A DNA stretch of 64,000 bases from Toxotes chatareus (GCA_016801885.1 JAFBJY010000308.1:186001-250000); one strand, 5' to 3'. Positions 43,756-56,577 are shown, numbered from the stretch's first letter. Numbers and translations are program-made. Notes: generated by a model from the letters alone, not told the origin.

Positions 43756-44121
43756 TCAGTCCACTGCTGGTGGAGTCACAGACACAGACCAACAACAGGA
43801 GAACCTGGAGCTCCAGGAGTCATTAAGATCAGAGTGTAATAGTATCTGTGACTTTACTGTAAATATTACATACAAACATTGCGACACAACTTTGTACGAC
43901 ACAAAACGCAATGTAATCTGCTGATGGTAGTAGAAGGTTTCTCTCATCCTCTGAAACACTAAGTCAGGATCAGTTGTGTGGTGAAGGAGAGATATGGCTT
44001 CCATGCATTCATCTCTGATTGGCTGATCATCATACGTTCTGGATGATGTGGGACCTCCTTTTAGCTCCACTCTACTCTGGGATGAAGAGGTGCTTTTGGA
44101 TTTCCGTTGCACAGTCTTCAT
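43756..44121 (-). pseudogene. unidentified small ORF resembling a dispersed fish gene family
   Basis: 121 residues starting MKTVQRKSKSTSSSQSRVEL, then RTYDDQPIRDECMEAISLLH and TTDPDLVFQRMRETFYYHQ. The middle part (PI.DECMEA..LLH.TTDP..VF..MRETF) has the even composition of real protein and resembles the opening of an uncharacterised multi-copy fish protein I remember only loosely. After YYHQ the frame runs into unrelated sequence, so only a first exon or fragment is present. No function is proposed. Confidence 0.35.
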
Positions 44122-45660
44122 GCGTCACTCAAGAAAGGGTTAGGGCCTTTGTTGCTTTGATGTAATGTTTGTATGTAGAAGTGTTCCTTAAAGAAAAAAA
44201 GGTGTCAACAGCAGAAAACCCATACAGCTTAATATGAACTGATTAAATACTGTACTTTGGAATTCTTATCATCCACTTCTCACAATCACATATTTTTGTC
44301 TGTGTCAAGATACAAGTCTCTCAAAATATAAGTGCAGCAAAATAGGAATTTTTAAATGTCCTACCATCATCACTGTAGATGAAAAACACAGATCTTTGAA
44401 ACATCCTCATCCACCTCTGCTCCCTGTTGATCTGTGACTTTCAGTGTTGTAGTCTCTGGGATAAGAAACTTCTGCTGGACTATACCATAACAACTCCACG
44501 TTACAACATGTTTACATCTTTATTAATTTAATACTAAACATCTGACTGACCTGCACTGAGAAAATCTGAGAAGCAAGCCTCTTCCAGTTTAATGTACTTC
44601 TTCTTCCCTCCATGTTGTACTTTGATCAACATGTTGGCTTGACATAAAGGAAGAAAATGTCATATGTCTGAGAATAACATGTTCAAGTTAAAATTTATCC
44701 CAACTACACACTGTTAAAAAATACACGTTTCTCACCGCTGTTCAAAACAGCAAGGCTACAGTTTATAAGCTCAACTGTTAGCATGCTAGCCAAAACTGAC
44801 TTTTCAGCTGCGTCTGAGCCGTTGAGCCGGAAATTATACTCTTAAAACACAGACATGCGGTTGCATCGTTGGATGGTTATTTCCAAAACAGTATTAATTA
44901 CCTTCAAGATGCGCGTCGTCATTAATTTGTGAAGCTTATCAAACAGTTTGTCATTACCGTCATACAGACACATCACACGCCACAGACAGTATGGCCGACA
45001 TTAACGTTTGAGTGAAAGCTAACAGCTCCACAATGGCAGCTAAGGACAGTTAGCTAACTAATGCTGCGGGAGCTACTTGCTCAAAATAATGGAGTAAAAG
45101 CAATGGGGTTACGTTCAACATCAAGTTCGCAGTCATTAGCGGTACTATGTAAGTAGATAAAGTGAGAACAATGACAAAATATCACGCATTTAAAGTACTT
45201 TTTGATAAAAAATCATGCTCTTACCAGCCTTGTGACGACGTTCCTTGCGCTGCTCATGCCGCGATAAAATGCGTTGTGAACTCCAGGGACAGAGTTAAAA
45301 CCAGATCCTGAACACCAGGGAATAAACTCCAAAATTCAACTCGGCCTGGGTGTACACCTTAACACAAACTGTAGTCAGAGTTATAAAATAAACTCCAGAA
45401 ATGTAACTCTTTCACACTTTTTGCCTGACTCCAGATTTTAGTACTTTGTGAATTTGCTGTGTGTTAGTACATGTAGTTGTGTACAGTTCAGCTGCTGCTG
45501 TCCTTGGTGCTGAATTCACCAACCCAGCTGGATGGTCCTGAGTGCTTATTGTTGTAATTCATTTGGTATTTTTGACAAGATTGAATATCATTAGTATGGG
45601 TTATGTTTTGGTTAGTGTTAGGCTTTCAGTTATGATGTGTCATCATAACTATATTAAGAC
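44122..45660. other. no supported gene
   Basis: Mostly AT-rich; 44950-45300 is slightly GC-richer with repeated TTAGCTAACT-like bits. No convincing frame on either strand. Confidence 0.4.
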
Positions 45661-45680
45661 AATGTGTGTGTGTGTGTGTG

Positions 45681-45949
45681 TTTGTCCTTTGATGCCTTTG
45701 ATGTATCAACATTCTACAGTCTGATGTCAGAGGCTGCAGTAAGTGGACACACAGCCAGAGACAAGTTCAGAAGTCAAACAGGAGCAGAAACAGTTGGACT
45801 GGACAGGACTTGCTCATGATTTAGGAAGAAAGAAGCACTCAGATATTTCTGCACAATTATTGACAAGGAAGGGAGGAGCTACTGCTGTTACAAGGACAAG
45901 AGGAAACCACAGGAAAGTCCAGATCACCTCCAAGGTTTTCAGTAAGTCA
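45681..45949 (+). repeat. 269-bp direct repeat, copy 1, with conserved open frame
   Basis: Matches 50776-51044 at about 98% over exactly the same length. It starts right after a (GT)n tract (45663-45681). It contains an ATG at 45743 opening MDTQPETSSEVKQEQKQLDW and TGLAHDLGRKKHSDISAQLL, and ends at TTTTCA|GTAAGTC, a consensus donor. I do not recognise the protein. Confidence 0.8.
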
Positions 45950-46429
45950 AAACCTATTTAATTGGTGTCAGTGTTTCAGTTCAGTGGGATGTGTTTGTTA
46001 AATTGGCATGATGTATAATCACACAAGAACTTCAGCCCAAAGGTTTCAGAACATGTCCAGTTTATTTTTGCTGATTGTATCTGTGAGATTTTCCTATTGT
46101 CAACTTAGGTTTCCATTTTTGGTTCATGTTAAAGGAAAGGTGCCTATTTTTTTCAAGTTTGTCTTTTGAACTTCAAATGTTCAAAAACATTCACATGCTT
46201 TTATGTAAATTGAAATCATTTGTGGTTGTTGCTTTGGATCCTCCTAAATGATGGAGCATAAAATCCACAGTCCATGTCCTGTGTAAAAGGGACTTCCAAA
46301 GTTCAAAAGAAGCAAACATGAGGCTTCAGCAGTCTGACTTATATAGTTGAAACAGGCGTCCTTTTTTATTATTTAAGTTGAAGATCAACCACCAGTGCTT
46401 TGCCTGTGGAAAAGTAGTTTGCCTGCAGC

Positions 46430-46905
46430 CACAGATCCAGACTCTGCAGCTCTGGAGGTGGAAGTAACTGCAGAGGCGAGAAAGCACAACACCATGGGAG
46501 AGAGAAGAAGCCAAGTTAGTAACATACATTAATGGGATATGAATGTGTACAGATGGAGAGGGAGAGGAGGAGAGAGGAAATCAGTGCATCATGTGAAGTC
46601 TTCCAGCAGTGTAGACCTATAGCAGCATAACTAGTGGCTCATTCAGGAAAGCCTTACTCAGCTCTGACTATAAGGTTCATCAAAAGGGAAAGTTTTAAGC
46701 CTCCTCTTAAACATGGAGAGGGCGTCTGCCTCCAAGACCCAAACTAGTAGATGGTTCCACAGTAGAGGAGCCTGATATCTGAGGGCTCTGCCTCCCATTC
46801 TCTCTATTGGAGACTTTAGGAACCACAAGTAAACCTGCATTCTGGGAACACAATGTTCCAGGGTAGTAGGGATGGCTGCACTTGCTGTGACCCGGCTTGG
46901 TAACA
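46430..46905 (-). mobile_element. L2-like LINE 3' fragment (divergent family member)
   Basis: The minus-strand frame reads RMGGRALRYQAPLLWNHLLV and FKRRLKTFPFDEPYS, matching the C-terminus of the LINE at 10.3-13.0 kb (RMGGRAFSYQAPLLWNQLPV). The sequence below 46640 matches its 3' UTR loosely. More diverged than the NLR-intron copies. Confidence 0.75.
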
Positions 46906-47564
46906 CACGGCCATTGCCAACTCTTTACATTCTCCTCTCCTTAGCTGTGTCTTCAGTAGCTAAACTTGTGTATCTATGCTGAAGATTAGAGAGAAAGCTC
47001 TGTTCTAAAACGTCTCTCTGTTTTCAGCTCTCAGGACTTTTGCAGCTTCTACCTCAGTCTCTACAGTTTGGACTTTAGTCTCACTCCTGTGCTCTTGTTT
47101 GTACTTTGGGATATCAGCCTTATGTCACTGTTTACTGATCAGTTGCCATATCAGAGCTGTGTTATGTTACTGATTTGCAAACCAAAAGCTGAAGTTGTAG
47201 GAATAATGCACAGTGTGCCTCGGGTTGCCTATCACCACATCTTTAAAGGGTTTGAATGCCCCCACTTCCTTCGCCCGCTTCTTTGTTGTCGTCGCTGGCA
47301 CAGACGCCGAACTAGATTAGAATGGGTTGCTTTGCAGGTTGCTAGCCTTGTTTTGACGCTCAGCTTCTCTTTTCCTCAGGTGATCACACGTTTTTTTTTT
47401 TTGTCCTGCACGGAGAAGAAATACTGCTGCTTTTTGTTCTCTACCGGGGTGTTTCTGCCGCGGTTTTTAGGTTCGGATTTGGTTTATTATTGAATGGGCA
47501 TTGCCTTGTTTAAAAACTGAATGAATGCAGGTCCTGTTGCATTTAGTTAGAATGGGTTTTTTTT

Positions 47565-47601
<37 letters not shown>

Positions 47602-48285
47602 GCTTTGTTCTATTAGGTTATTTGGTTTATTAAATATTGTGTTTAACTAGGTCCTGTTTTTTTTTGTTTTGATTCAATTAACGTTCTGTGATTCAATTAG
47701 CCCTGATACTCAGTTGGATTTTGTTTTTTGTCCTGTTTATTTTGCTTGTGACAACAATTTTATGTTATGTTTAGTTACTGATATTCTTAGTGCTTTGATT
47801 AATTTGTAAGCATTAATTAATTGTTTTCTTTTGTTAGTATTTGTATATTGGTTATTTGTTTTCCTGTGTTGGGAGTGACCCCACTAATTTTATTTCCTTG
47901 TCCCCTTTTCAGTGGCTGAGAACTGAAGGTGGTGGTGGTCGTGGTGCCGGGTGGTGGTTTCTCCCTCTTTCCTGTGTCATGTGCCTCCTCTGGTCCTGGG
48001 TTCCTTTCACTACGTGTGCGTGGGTGTGTGTGGCTGTCACGTGTGGCTGGGGTGATAATTTTTGTATATTATTTGGGATCCCTCACCCCTCTCCTCGAGC
48101 TGGCTCCCTGGTAAGCCTCAGCCCTGATAGGGTCTCCCCCCTTTCCCCTCACGTCCCCTGTGTGTGAATGGTGTTTTATAGTATTTTAATACTCTGTGTG
48201 TGAATGGTGTTTTATAATGTTTAAAGACATACTGAAGTTATTTTGAAATAAAGTATATTGATTATTGCTCTGGAACCACGTCTCT
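46906..48285. other. T/GT-rich stretch, possible LTR-like 3' end
   Basis: It contains a poly-T tract (47561-47599). 47930-48290 ends with AATAAAGTATATTGATTATT, which looks like a retroelement LTR R/U5 region, but I found no partner LTR in the window. Confidence 0.25.
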
Positions 48286-48954
48286 GCCCGTTGTAAAATG
48301 AACCTGGGTGCCTTGGAGTCCAGTTGACTAAAACTATTTCCTTGGGCGAAATTCCCAAGGTGGTGTTGTCTGGCTTCGTAGGTTGCTCTTAGTTGGGTGT
48401 TGTAGTGATCGACACCATCCGCTATCTGCTGCAACCCCCATTATCATCTATCTCATCTCCCTCGCTCGCCACACTCAGATCAACAACTTCATTTGCTGTG
48501 CAGTAAAGTGGAAAAACACTTTTTTCACTGTTCCAGCACAGTTTGAGTGTTAGTGACCATTCATATCATGACTTGATGTGACTACAACCAACACAATGGA
48601 AAATCCTCTTTCTATCTCTAACACTGAAATATCACATTCAGTGTGCAGCTCACACTGTTGGTGGTTGGCGTCTTCAGACTCCCTGAAAGCTGACATACAG
48701 TATTAGTTTAAGAAGGTAGTATTTTTATTTTGGATGAAACACATCCAGGTGTATCACTGTCCCTGTATAATGTGCTGACTTCAAAAGATTAAATTCCTAA
48801 ACCATCACTGAAGTTCATTGTGCAGAAGTGACTGTTACATGTCCAGGCTCCACAGTATACCATGGACCTTCTGCACCACCACACCATGAGCTGATCTCTT
48901 AGGTCAGGACTTTCTAAATGTACCTCGGACATGTTTTAAGACTCAGGAAGATTG
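48286..48954. other. no supported gene
   Basis: The minus-strand frame at 48186-48434 (LRATYEARQHHLGNFAQGNS) might be retroelement-derived, but I cannot place it. The rest is featureless. Confidence 0.25.
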
Positions 48955-49080
48955 TGCTTTCCAGTTTGCAGCCTCTAAACTTTGGAATAATCTCCCAGTA
49001 AGTCTGAGGTGTGTGGACTCTGTGGACTCTTTCACAAAGCAGATACAAATCCATCTGTTCAGACAGGTTTTTAGGTAACG
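48955..49080 (+). mobile_element. LINE C-terminal fragment
   Basis: The plus frame reads CAFQFAASKLWNNLPVSLRC-like sequence followed by VDSFTKQIQIHLFRQVF, the usual A..LWN.LP...R......F...L..HLF end of fish non-LTR retrotransposon ORFs. No other part of the element is present. Confidence 0.6.
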
Positions 49081-50705
49081 TAGTATTTTCTGTTTACACT
49101 TGTGTTCTATATCTGCTCCTCTCTTGTATTTTATCTACTGTTCTTATTGTTTTATTTATTTGTTTCTCTCTCTTTGACTGTGAAGCAGTGTGTGACTAGA
49201 TTAGAGCCTTTGTGGAGGCAGAGTGATGAGTCTGTGCTTTAAATGACAACTGGGATTGTGGCCAAAAACTTCTTACCTAAAAATACAAAATGCTGCTTCA
49301 TCCTTGATAGACTTGATAATGAGCTCACAATGAAACTAATCTCACTTAAGGTCTTAATCATTGTTCTCCTTCAAATCTTATACCAACAACCTGTAAAAGA
49401 AACAGTGTTCTCCTGTTGGCTTTTTAATTAGGTATTGAATTGAATGTTTTATTAGTGATATGATTGTCAGTTGTTAATGTGAATCACAGTATGTTGCTTC
49501 TTAAATACAGTCACAGCAGTGTTTGTCCTTCAGAGCTGTGCAGAGGCTGAACTGGGCTGTGTCTCTTTTGTCAGAGTGAGGTGTAAAGGTGCTCTCATGA
49601 GTGTTTGTCTGCTGACTGCTGGTAGAAATGACTGTAAAGCGTCTTTCTGTCTCCTGTCAGTCCATAATAAGTCCTCTTTCAAGGACTCCAGGACTGGTTT
49701 CAGAGGGTTCTTCATCTCTCTCTGCTCTCTGTGCTTTGCACCACCTACATTCCAACTTTGAGAAGAGTTTTTGTCCATCAGATCTTTGTTTTTTCATCAA
49801 TACAGTAATGTTCTCTTTCCTCACACTCTGGTTTTCCTGTGACTTTGCAGTAGACATTATTTTCTGTGTTCACTTCTTTATTGAAAGTGAGGAGTGATAT
49901 TCACTATCTCTCCATTGCCACAGACAGTTTTAGTTGTTTCTTTTAGATCTCGTTCAACTTCTCTTGTGCTGTTAGACCTTAAATCCACAGAGTCCTGCTG
50001 TATGTTGGTCTCTTCTCTGCATCACACTGAGATAACAGTTACACCTGTCACCTGAATCAACTAGGAAGCTGATGGTGAAAGTTAAAGCTGACACTATATC
50101 ATCATGTTCTGGGAGTAGAAGCTGTAAAATAACCAGGCTGGATGGAAGGAGGAAGCATTTTGTTTCCTCCAACATTATTTCATCATTATTTTCAGTTACT
50201 GGTATTTTCTCAGTCTGGGTCCAGAAACAAAACTTTCTTTGTTTACTACAATGACTTTAAGGTGATTCTTCATCTGTTTGTAAGTTTGTGTTTTAATTGT
50301 ATTTCTTTTATTTCTCTCTCTTCTGTTGTGGGGCTCCTGTCTCCTGATCTCCTTCATCCTGGATCTTCTTCTTCAGATCCTAAAACAATGACTTATTTTT
50401 ATGCTGGTGTGAGAGTTTACATGCAAGTGTGTTTGTTAACTGTGAACCACATTGTGGTTAAGTTTGTGTTTGGGAGATTTCCTCCATGTGTTTATGGATA
50501 CAGACGAAGGTATCAGGTCATTCCATTATTTGATGATCTCTACCTGTTAAACCATCCAAAGCAGCTCTGCAGTGTTTCCATCTGTGTTCATGTTGCTGTT
50601 TGAGGGTTAAGACTTGGTTTCAGGGTTAGAATTGGGTTTTGGTTAGAGTTAGGGTAAGGGCTAGGGAATGCATTATGTCAGCAAGTGTCCTCACAAATGA
50701 ATAAG

Positions 50706-50709
<4 letters not shown>
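49081..50709. other. no supported gene
   Basis: Several overlapping frames on both strands without domains. 50600-50700 has degenerate GGGTTAG words followed by GTGTCCTCACAAATGAATAA leading into (GT)n. Confidence 0.4.

Positions 50710-50775
<66 letters not shown>
50710..50775. repeat. (GT)n microsatellite
   Basis: About 33 uninterrupted GT units next to the second 269-bp repeat copy. Confidence 0.95.
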
Positions 50776-50779
<4 letters not shown>

Positions 50780-51044
50780 TCCTTTGATGCCTTTGATGTA
50801 TCAACATTCTACAGCCTGATGTCACAGGCTGCAGTAAGTGGACACACAGCCAGAGACAAGTTCAGAAGTCAAACAGGAGCAGAAACAGTTGGACTGGACA
50901 GGACTTGCTCATGATTTAGGAAGAAAGAAGCACTCAGATATTTCTGCACAATTATTGACAAGGAAGGGAGAAGCTACTGCTGTTACAAGGACAAGAGGAA
51001 ACTACAGGAAAGTCCAGATCACCTCCAAGGTTTTCAGTAAGTCA
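50776..51044 (+). repeat. 269-bp direct repeat, copy 2, with conserved open frame
   Basis: Same boundaries as copy 1: it begins where (GT)n ends and finishes just after the same GTAAGTC donor. The ORF from 50838 stays open, with only a few substitutions (GGGAGAAGC for GGGAGGAGC, GAAACTAC for GAAACCAC). Flanks outside the 269 bp, other than (GT)n, are unrelated. Confidence 0.8.
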
Positions 51045-52599
51045 GTACATGTTAGTAGTTCATATCAGTGTCTAGTTTAGAAGTTAATTTTTTGAAATGT
51101 TTTGTCCAAATGGTATTTGTGAAATTGGGACAAGTAATCATATCCATAAGCCCAGCGGTTTGATTGTGTGCTTATCATTCATGTCTTTTTTTTAATGCTG
51201 ATCATGGAAAATATTCCCATTCACAATGTCATTCCCCCGCAGTATAAGGCTGTCTGCAGTCCTTTTCACAGTACCTCCTATGCCATCTGGTGCTCCCTTC
51301 CCATGTGAGGTGGGGAAGAAGTTCCAGGTTGTTCTCTTGAAACCTAGAGTTGGAGGGACACTGCAGAGGAGAGAAAAGTTATTCTTGTTTTTGCATTGTT
51401 TGCTGGGTCCATCTGACCAAAAGTGAATTGTATCAGCTTTTGGAAACTTTCAACAAATATCTTTCAGGACTGGTTCCATGTGAGTCCAAATGGCAGATGC
51501 ATCTTGTCACTTGGATTCTGATTCTGTGCAAAAGCCTGTGTTCTGTTCTTTTGTATAGTACATGCCAGTGTGCAGGTTGAGCTGTGGGCGGTTCTGACCA
51601 AAGTGGCATGACTGCACCTCAGAACTATACTTACGTCTCCACCCCTCAGAAAAGTCCACATGCACAATTACTGTGCTATCATTGCACTCCTCAATCATGC
51701 TCCTATACTCTCTGGTCTGGTTCTGAACTGAGCACACGTGTGTTGTTGTTTCTGTCTTTAGTTTGTCTTCATATTGTTTTAGAAGCTCTCCCAGCATGCC
51801 ACTGTGTATCTCAAGTCTTGTGTTGAAGTGCATGGTTCACCTCTGTGATAGACCATTGATCGGGAGGAAACCTCAGACCACACAAGGACTGAACGACAGT
51901 GAGCTTCTCATTCAGTGGAGTCAAGTTAATTCATTATTTCTAATCAGCAGAAATTCACCTGCCCTTTGATTTATAACAGGTTAAATAGATTTGTATCAGC
52001 GAAACTAATGGATGGCATCATTATCTCTGAGAGAACACAATGTAAAGGATGACAGGATGAGAGAATCCAGTTCATATGTCCTCCTGACAGAAATGGAGGG
52101 TTACAGTGATCAGCAGTGGGACACACACTGTTTATTGTCTTCACTAGTAGAACTGATGTGAAGTGTCAGACTCTGTGTCACAGACACAGGTGGAGGGAGA
52201 ATTCAGCTTCTCCATTTAATCAACACTGAGCTTTATCCACCTGCACACATCAAACATTATCATTAACAGGAGTATTAACACTACTGTGAACTGACAACAT
52301 GGTGTGGAGAGAAGAAGTGCTGTTAATACACTGCAGGCTGAGGGTGTGGCTGATGAGGTGATTGCAGACAGGTGAGCAGGAGCTCTGGAGGGAAACCCAA
52401 AGTAAGTCAGCCACACCCAGGCCTACACACACACACAGACAAGAACACAGACAAACAGGGGACAAACAAGAAACACTAGGGAGGTTCTCCCAGAAACACG
52501 AGGAAGGAGGGAGAGACTGTCGGCTCCTAACATGACTTTGTACCACGCTCTCCACTAAAAGATGGTGAAGAGAGAAGTTTCTGTGCTGTATTTTTTCAT
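51045..52599. other. no supported gene
   Basis: Frames of 66-108 residues overlap on both strands at 51226-51969 and show no domain. Possibly old retroelement sequence. Confidence 0.4.
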
Positions 52600-52781
52600 C
52601 CTATTAAGTGACGAAGGCAGATAAATTTCAAATAGATAATTAACCAAATGTTAATCAGGCCCATTTTCACTCTATACTGACTGATTAACAAAATGGTGAT
52701 TTTATCTATTTAAAATTAAATCTACAACAGTGAAGTCTGCAAAAACTGAAGGGGTCTGAATACTTCCTGTAGCCACTGTAT
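52600..52781 (-). mobile_element. Tc1-like element end (relic)
   Basis: Read on the minus strand from 52781: TACAGTGGCTACAGGAAGTA then TTCAGACCCCTTCAGTTTTT, the familiar Tc1-type terminal repeat preceded by TA. No partner end or transposase found. Confidence 0.55.
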
Positions 52782-54904
52782 GTCACTCGCCTTAAGAGCA
52801 GTGTTTCATCTGCTGCTTCCTCTTCACATCCCACTGGCTGAAGCTCACAGCTGTTTAATGTCAGTGTAACTGAATCACTTCATTTAACAAGTGGAGAGTT
52901 TGTCAGGCAGCTACACTGAACCAGACATAAAGTCTAGTTTACTGAGCCCTGTTCATGGCCAGAAATCTGATTTCCAGCTTCATGACCTAAGTATGTGTGA
53001 TGTGTTTCTTTGGTGAATTTCCACAGAAATAACTGCCACTGCTTATCAAGCTTTATTTAAGAGGCAAGAACAGAGAGAGAAGGAGTGTGTGAGAGAGAAC
53101 AGCTCGCTTACTTTGGAAAGTGTCACTAAAATCTATCATTTCTTATCTAAATGGATGTATACTTTTCTTCTTCTTTTTTTCTGTTAAATGTTTATGTTGT
53201 GTAGCTGTTGATTTAAAGTGCAGGTGTTTCACCTGCTTGGAAATTAAATTAAATTCCCTTTGATTCAATGTTGTACAACAACATAACATTGAATCAAAGG
53301 CAATTTATTTTCTTTTGACACTCGCAAACAGAAAAAAGTCCTTTTAATGACAAAGTTAAACAGATCTCAATAATAATGTGATCTGAATTCATTATTAATA
53401 TAAAACACAAACACACAGGACACATCTAAATCATCAGTGGTGAAGCCAGTTGGTTTGAAAAGTCACATAATTAGATAAATGGAGATCACCTGTGTGCAGC
53501 CAAGGGCTTTCAGGTGATTGTAGTATAAATACACCTGCATCTGGAGGACCCAGCTTTTGGTGAGTGAGCAGAGAAACTCTCCACCATGAAGACAGAACAA
53601 CACTGAGTGTCTCTGAGAAAATGGGATTGAAAAGCAGAAATCAGTGGCTGGATACAAGAGAATTTCCAAGTCACTGAACTTCCCTTGAAGAACAGTTAAA
53701 CCAATCACTATGAAATGGAAGGAGTGTGACATGGTGAATGATGTGTGTCTGTCTGGAGCAGGCTGTTCTAAAAAACTGACATGTCAGAGAAGAAAACATG
53801 AGCAGCTCCACCATGTTTGTACTTTCACACTCTGATATTAGCTTTGGTTTTCTCTCTCTGTCTCATCCTTTTAACAACCTCCTGCAGCAGGAGTCACATT
53901 GAACCTGTTACATCTGATGACTCTTCACTTGTTCATAGAAACCAGATAAAATAATGAAGGTAATGTGGTTCAGTGCTGAGCCTGATAAACTAAAAGGGTT
54001 GCATTTGATAATAAAGCAGTTCAATATCATTTGGAGGTTAAAGCATCAGAGGTTGAATGAGGTTTGGTACAAAAAAATATCTGAATCTCTCCTGACTGAC
54101 AGCAGCAGGTCTGACATATGGAGGAGAGATGATCTCAGGCAGAGATTTTATTGATAAGGGAAATAAAAATGTGCACAGGTGCATTAACCAGAGGATCTCA
54201 CAGTCTTCTCTGTGTATCAGATCATCTATGGTGTCATGTACTTCAGGAAATGATTTAGTGTTTCAGAGAGTTGTTCCTTTGGAAACATGGAGTCAAGAAA
54301 ATCAGTTCTGAATCTGACCCTCTGAAGTACAGAGATAAATCTCTGTCAAGTGGAGTTAACCAAGCCTTCAACCCTTTGTCCTCAGGATGCTGACCACTGT
54401 CATTATCTCCTTTCTGTTCTGACTTTCTTACTTTATTCTTTCTTAAAATAAGATCCCGACCATCCAAAAACTATGAAAGTATAGTAAAGCTGATTCCAAC
54501 AAAGCTCTTTAGATTCAAAAAGATCATCATTCCTGAAAAGATTTACAATATACTTCACACAACTATAAATGTTTGAACCATATATTATCAATTTCTTATG
54601 AGATTTATATTGTCAGTAAAGACTTGTTTAATATACATTCATGACCCACAGCCAGCAAAGGCAGACACCTCATGTGTCTTATTCATCTAATAATGTGCTG
54701 TAATTGGTCATTGTGGTCTTGGTTTTGTTGAATGTCGCCTTACAACTGATATTTTTTTACCTTATGTGTTAATATTGGGGAAAAAAAAGCTGAATCAGCC
54801 CTTTGTTTTCCAGAGGAAGAGAACATTTTCTCCCTGAACACATTTGTTTGAGGCTGAGAGATTTCTTGACCTGCAGCTGAGTATCCTGCACCTTGTGTTT
54901 ATAT
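52782..54904. other. no supported gene
   Basis: No domain-bearing frame. It contains a strong hairpin at 53251-53306, described separately. Confidence 0.4.
53251..53306. repeat. 22-bp-stem hairpin
   Basis: The left arm AAATTCCCTTTGATTCAATG+TT (53251-53272) is complementary to 53285-53306 with one mismatch; the loop is 12 nt (GTACAACAACAT). Probably the core of a palindromic MITE; no small-RNA identity recognised. Confidence 0.75.
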
Positions 54905-55314
54905 TATATTGAGTGTCACGAATACAGTATGTCACGACTGAGTAAAGGCGGAAGCCAAAAGCACGACTCCAGGGAGCAGAATCAAAAATAAAGTCTTTAT
55001 TAAACAAAGTAGCAAATAATAATCACCCAAACAGGGAAAACGCAAGGAAATAAAATACCAAAAGAAGAACATAAAATCACTCAAACGAGGAAACACAAAA
55101 TCACTCTTACGAGGAAAAACAACAAACTCAAACAAAGACAGGGCAGCAAGGCAAAGATCAAATAAATAAAGTACAAAAGAACACAAAACCTGATAAGAAG
55201 AGCACTGACGAGAATAACACACTGGTTCACTTGACGAGAGACAAGACGAACTGGCACAGAACAAAGGGAGACACAGACAATATATAGACAGGGTAATGGG
55301 AAACAGGTGGAAAC
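54905..55314. repeat. unclassified interspersed repeat (AAC/ACGA-rich)
   Basis: It starts GTGTCACGAATACAGTATGT and ends before the hAT-like end at 55315. It is A-rich with recurrent CACTCTTACGAGGAAA-type words and lacks a coding frame. Looks like a dispersed fish repeat; class unknown. Confidence 0.3.
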
Positions 55315-56577
55315 TAGTGATGGGTAAATGAGGCGTCATGAAGCGTTTCAACACATTGCAACATTGTATTGATCCTGTGTCAATACTATGTCACTGAATA
55401 CTGACACCTGCTGGACCTTAAAAATCCCTACAGGCAGCCTAGTTGACAGACTCAACTGACACTGATTTGATGAGCTAGTATATACAATAATGTGAACTTG
55501 TATCATAATGTGAAAATCTAAGTGAACGTGTTGTGAATGAGGACGCTTGTGGACTGGGACTTTAATTTCAAATTTTTATTTAAAAAAAAAAAAAGTTTTT
55601 CCAACGTTTTGAAATTGAGTCTGTTAAGCTTTTTTGATACAACTTCTCCAGCTGTAGAAAACACCAGCTCACATGGCACAGATGAGGCTGGAGTGCAGAG
55701 AAATTGTAAGGAAAGCCGGAAGACGTTTGGATAGATTGTCTTTTGGTTGTCCCAGTATCTCATAGGATCCTGGGACCTGGCAATATCACCCCTCTACCAG
55801 GTATCTCTGCACCTCCTGGATGGCATCAGCTGTGGCACTTTTGGTCTGCCTGCCCACTTCGATGCTGAGATGTTGCCAAAGATTATCTAAAAAAACAACA
55901 AATTGGCATTTTAGTACATGATTTCCAAACAACAACAAACAAATAATGCTGAATAACATGCCTGAAGTGGTTGCAGACAGCTGTTGTAAAGATGGTCCCG
56001 GCTGGGGCTTATTTGTGCGTTCGATTACAGATGCACATTCTGACCGCAGTCTACTGATGGACTCATTGCACTTGGAGGAACTGAGGAACCCGAGTGATTT
56101 AAATCTGGGGTCTTGAAGTGTTGCTAGGGTCAACACACTTAATGACTCCAGATTGGAAGCAGTGTCTGTGACTCGACGCTTCAGGTGTTCATGTAGGTGT
56201 ATGGCTGCCTGTGTGTGCAAGGGGAAGCATTACGCTCTAGTGCAAGAGCATTTTCATCATTGGGATGAGCTTTGACCCTGACACTCGCCTCTCTTTGGAC
56301 AACTCCACTGTAGCTTGATGGAAAGGAGCAAGCACAAGAAGTGTTTCTCTTATGATGGTATACTCATCAGCTGTAAGTGGAGTCAAATCTGTTTTTAGAG
56401 AGGTCAGAGATACCCACACTGGTTCCCTCTCATCATGTAGCCTTGACAGCATTTCATATGTGCTGTTCCAGCGTGTTGGCACCTCATTGATAAGTTTTAG
56501 GATTGGTCATCCCAAAATAGGACAGGTAGAATTAGATGAGATTAACTCAGCTACTCTAAATTTTCCTTAATCACCTG
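55315..56577 (-). mobile_element. ZBED-type hAT relic
   Basis: The left end TAGTGATGGGTAAATGAGGC is a hAT-like terminus. Minus-strand transposase pieces follow (55518-56482). The opposite end and the N-terminal BED finger are not found; the sequence is interrupted by the second hAT at 56578. Confidence 0.6.
55518..56482 (-). pseudogene. hAT (ZBED1-like) transposase C-terminal half, broken
   Basis: In order on the minus strand: MPTRWNSTYEMLSRLHDERE (56482 on), KTDLTPLTADEYTIIRETLL, HLHEHLKRRVTDTASNLES and ATLQDPRFKSLGF, then WQHLSIEVGRQTKSATADA, and the dimerisation domain YPNVFRLSLQFLCTPASSVP with VFSTAGEVVSKKLNRLNF. At least two frame breaks (near 56230 and 55780). About half of a normal transposase; catalytic N-terminal parts absent. 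An intervening intron-like or inserted piece lies at about 55880-55970. Confidence 0.85.

Noticed and set aside
47200..48290. Complete LTR retroelement
   Set aside because: Only an LTR-like 3' end with AATAAA is visible; no second LTR, primer site or coding region.
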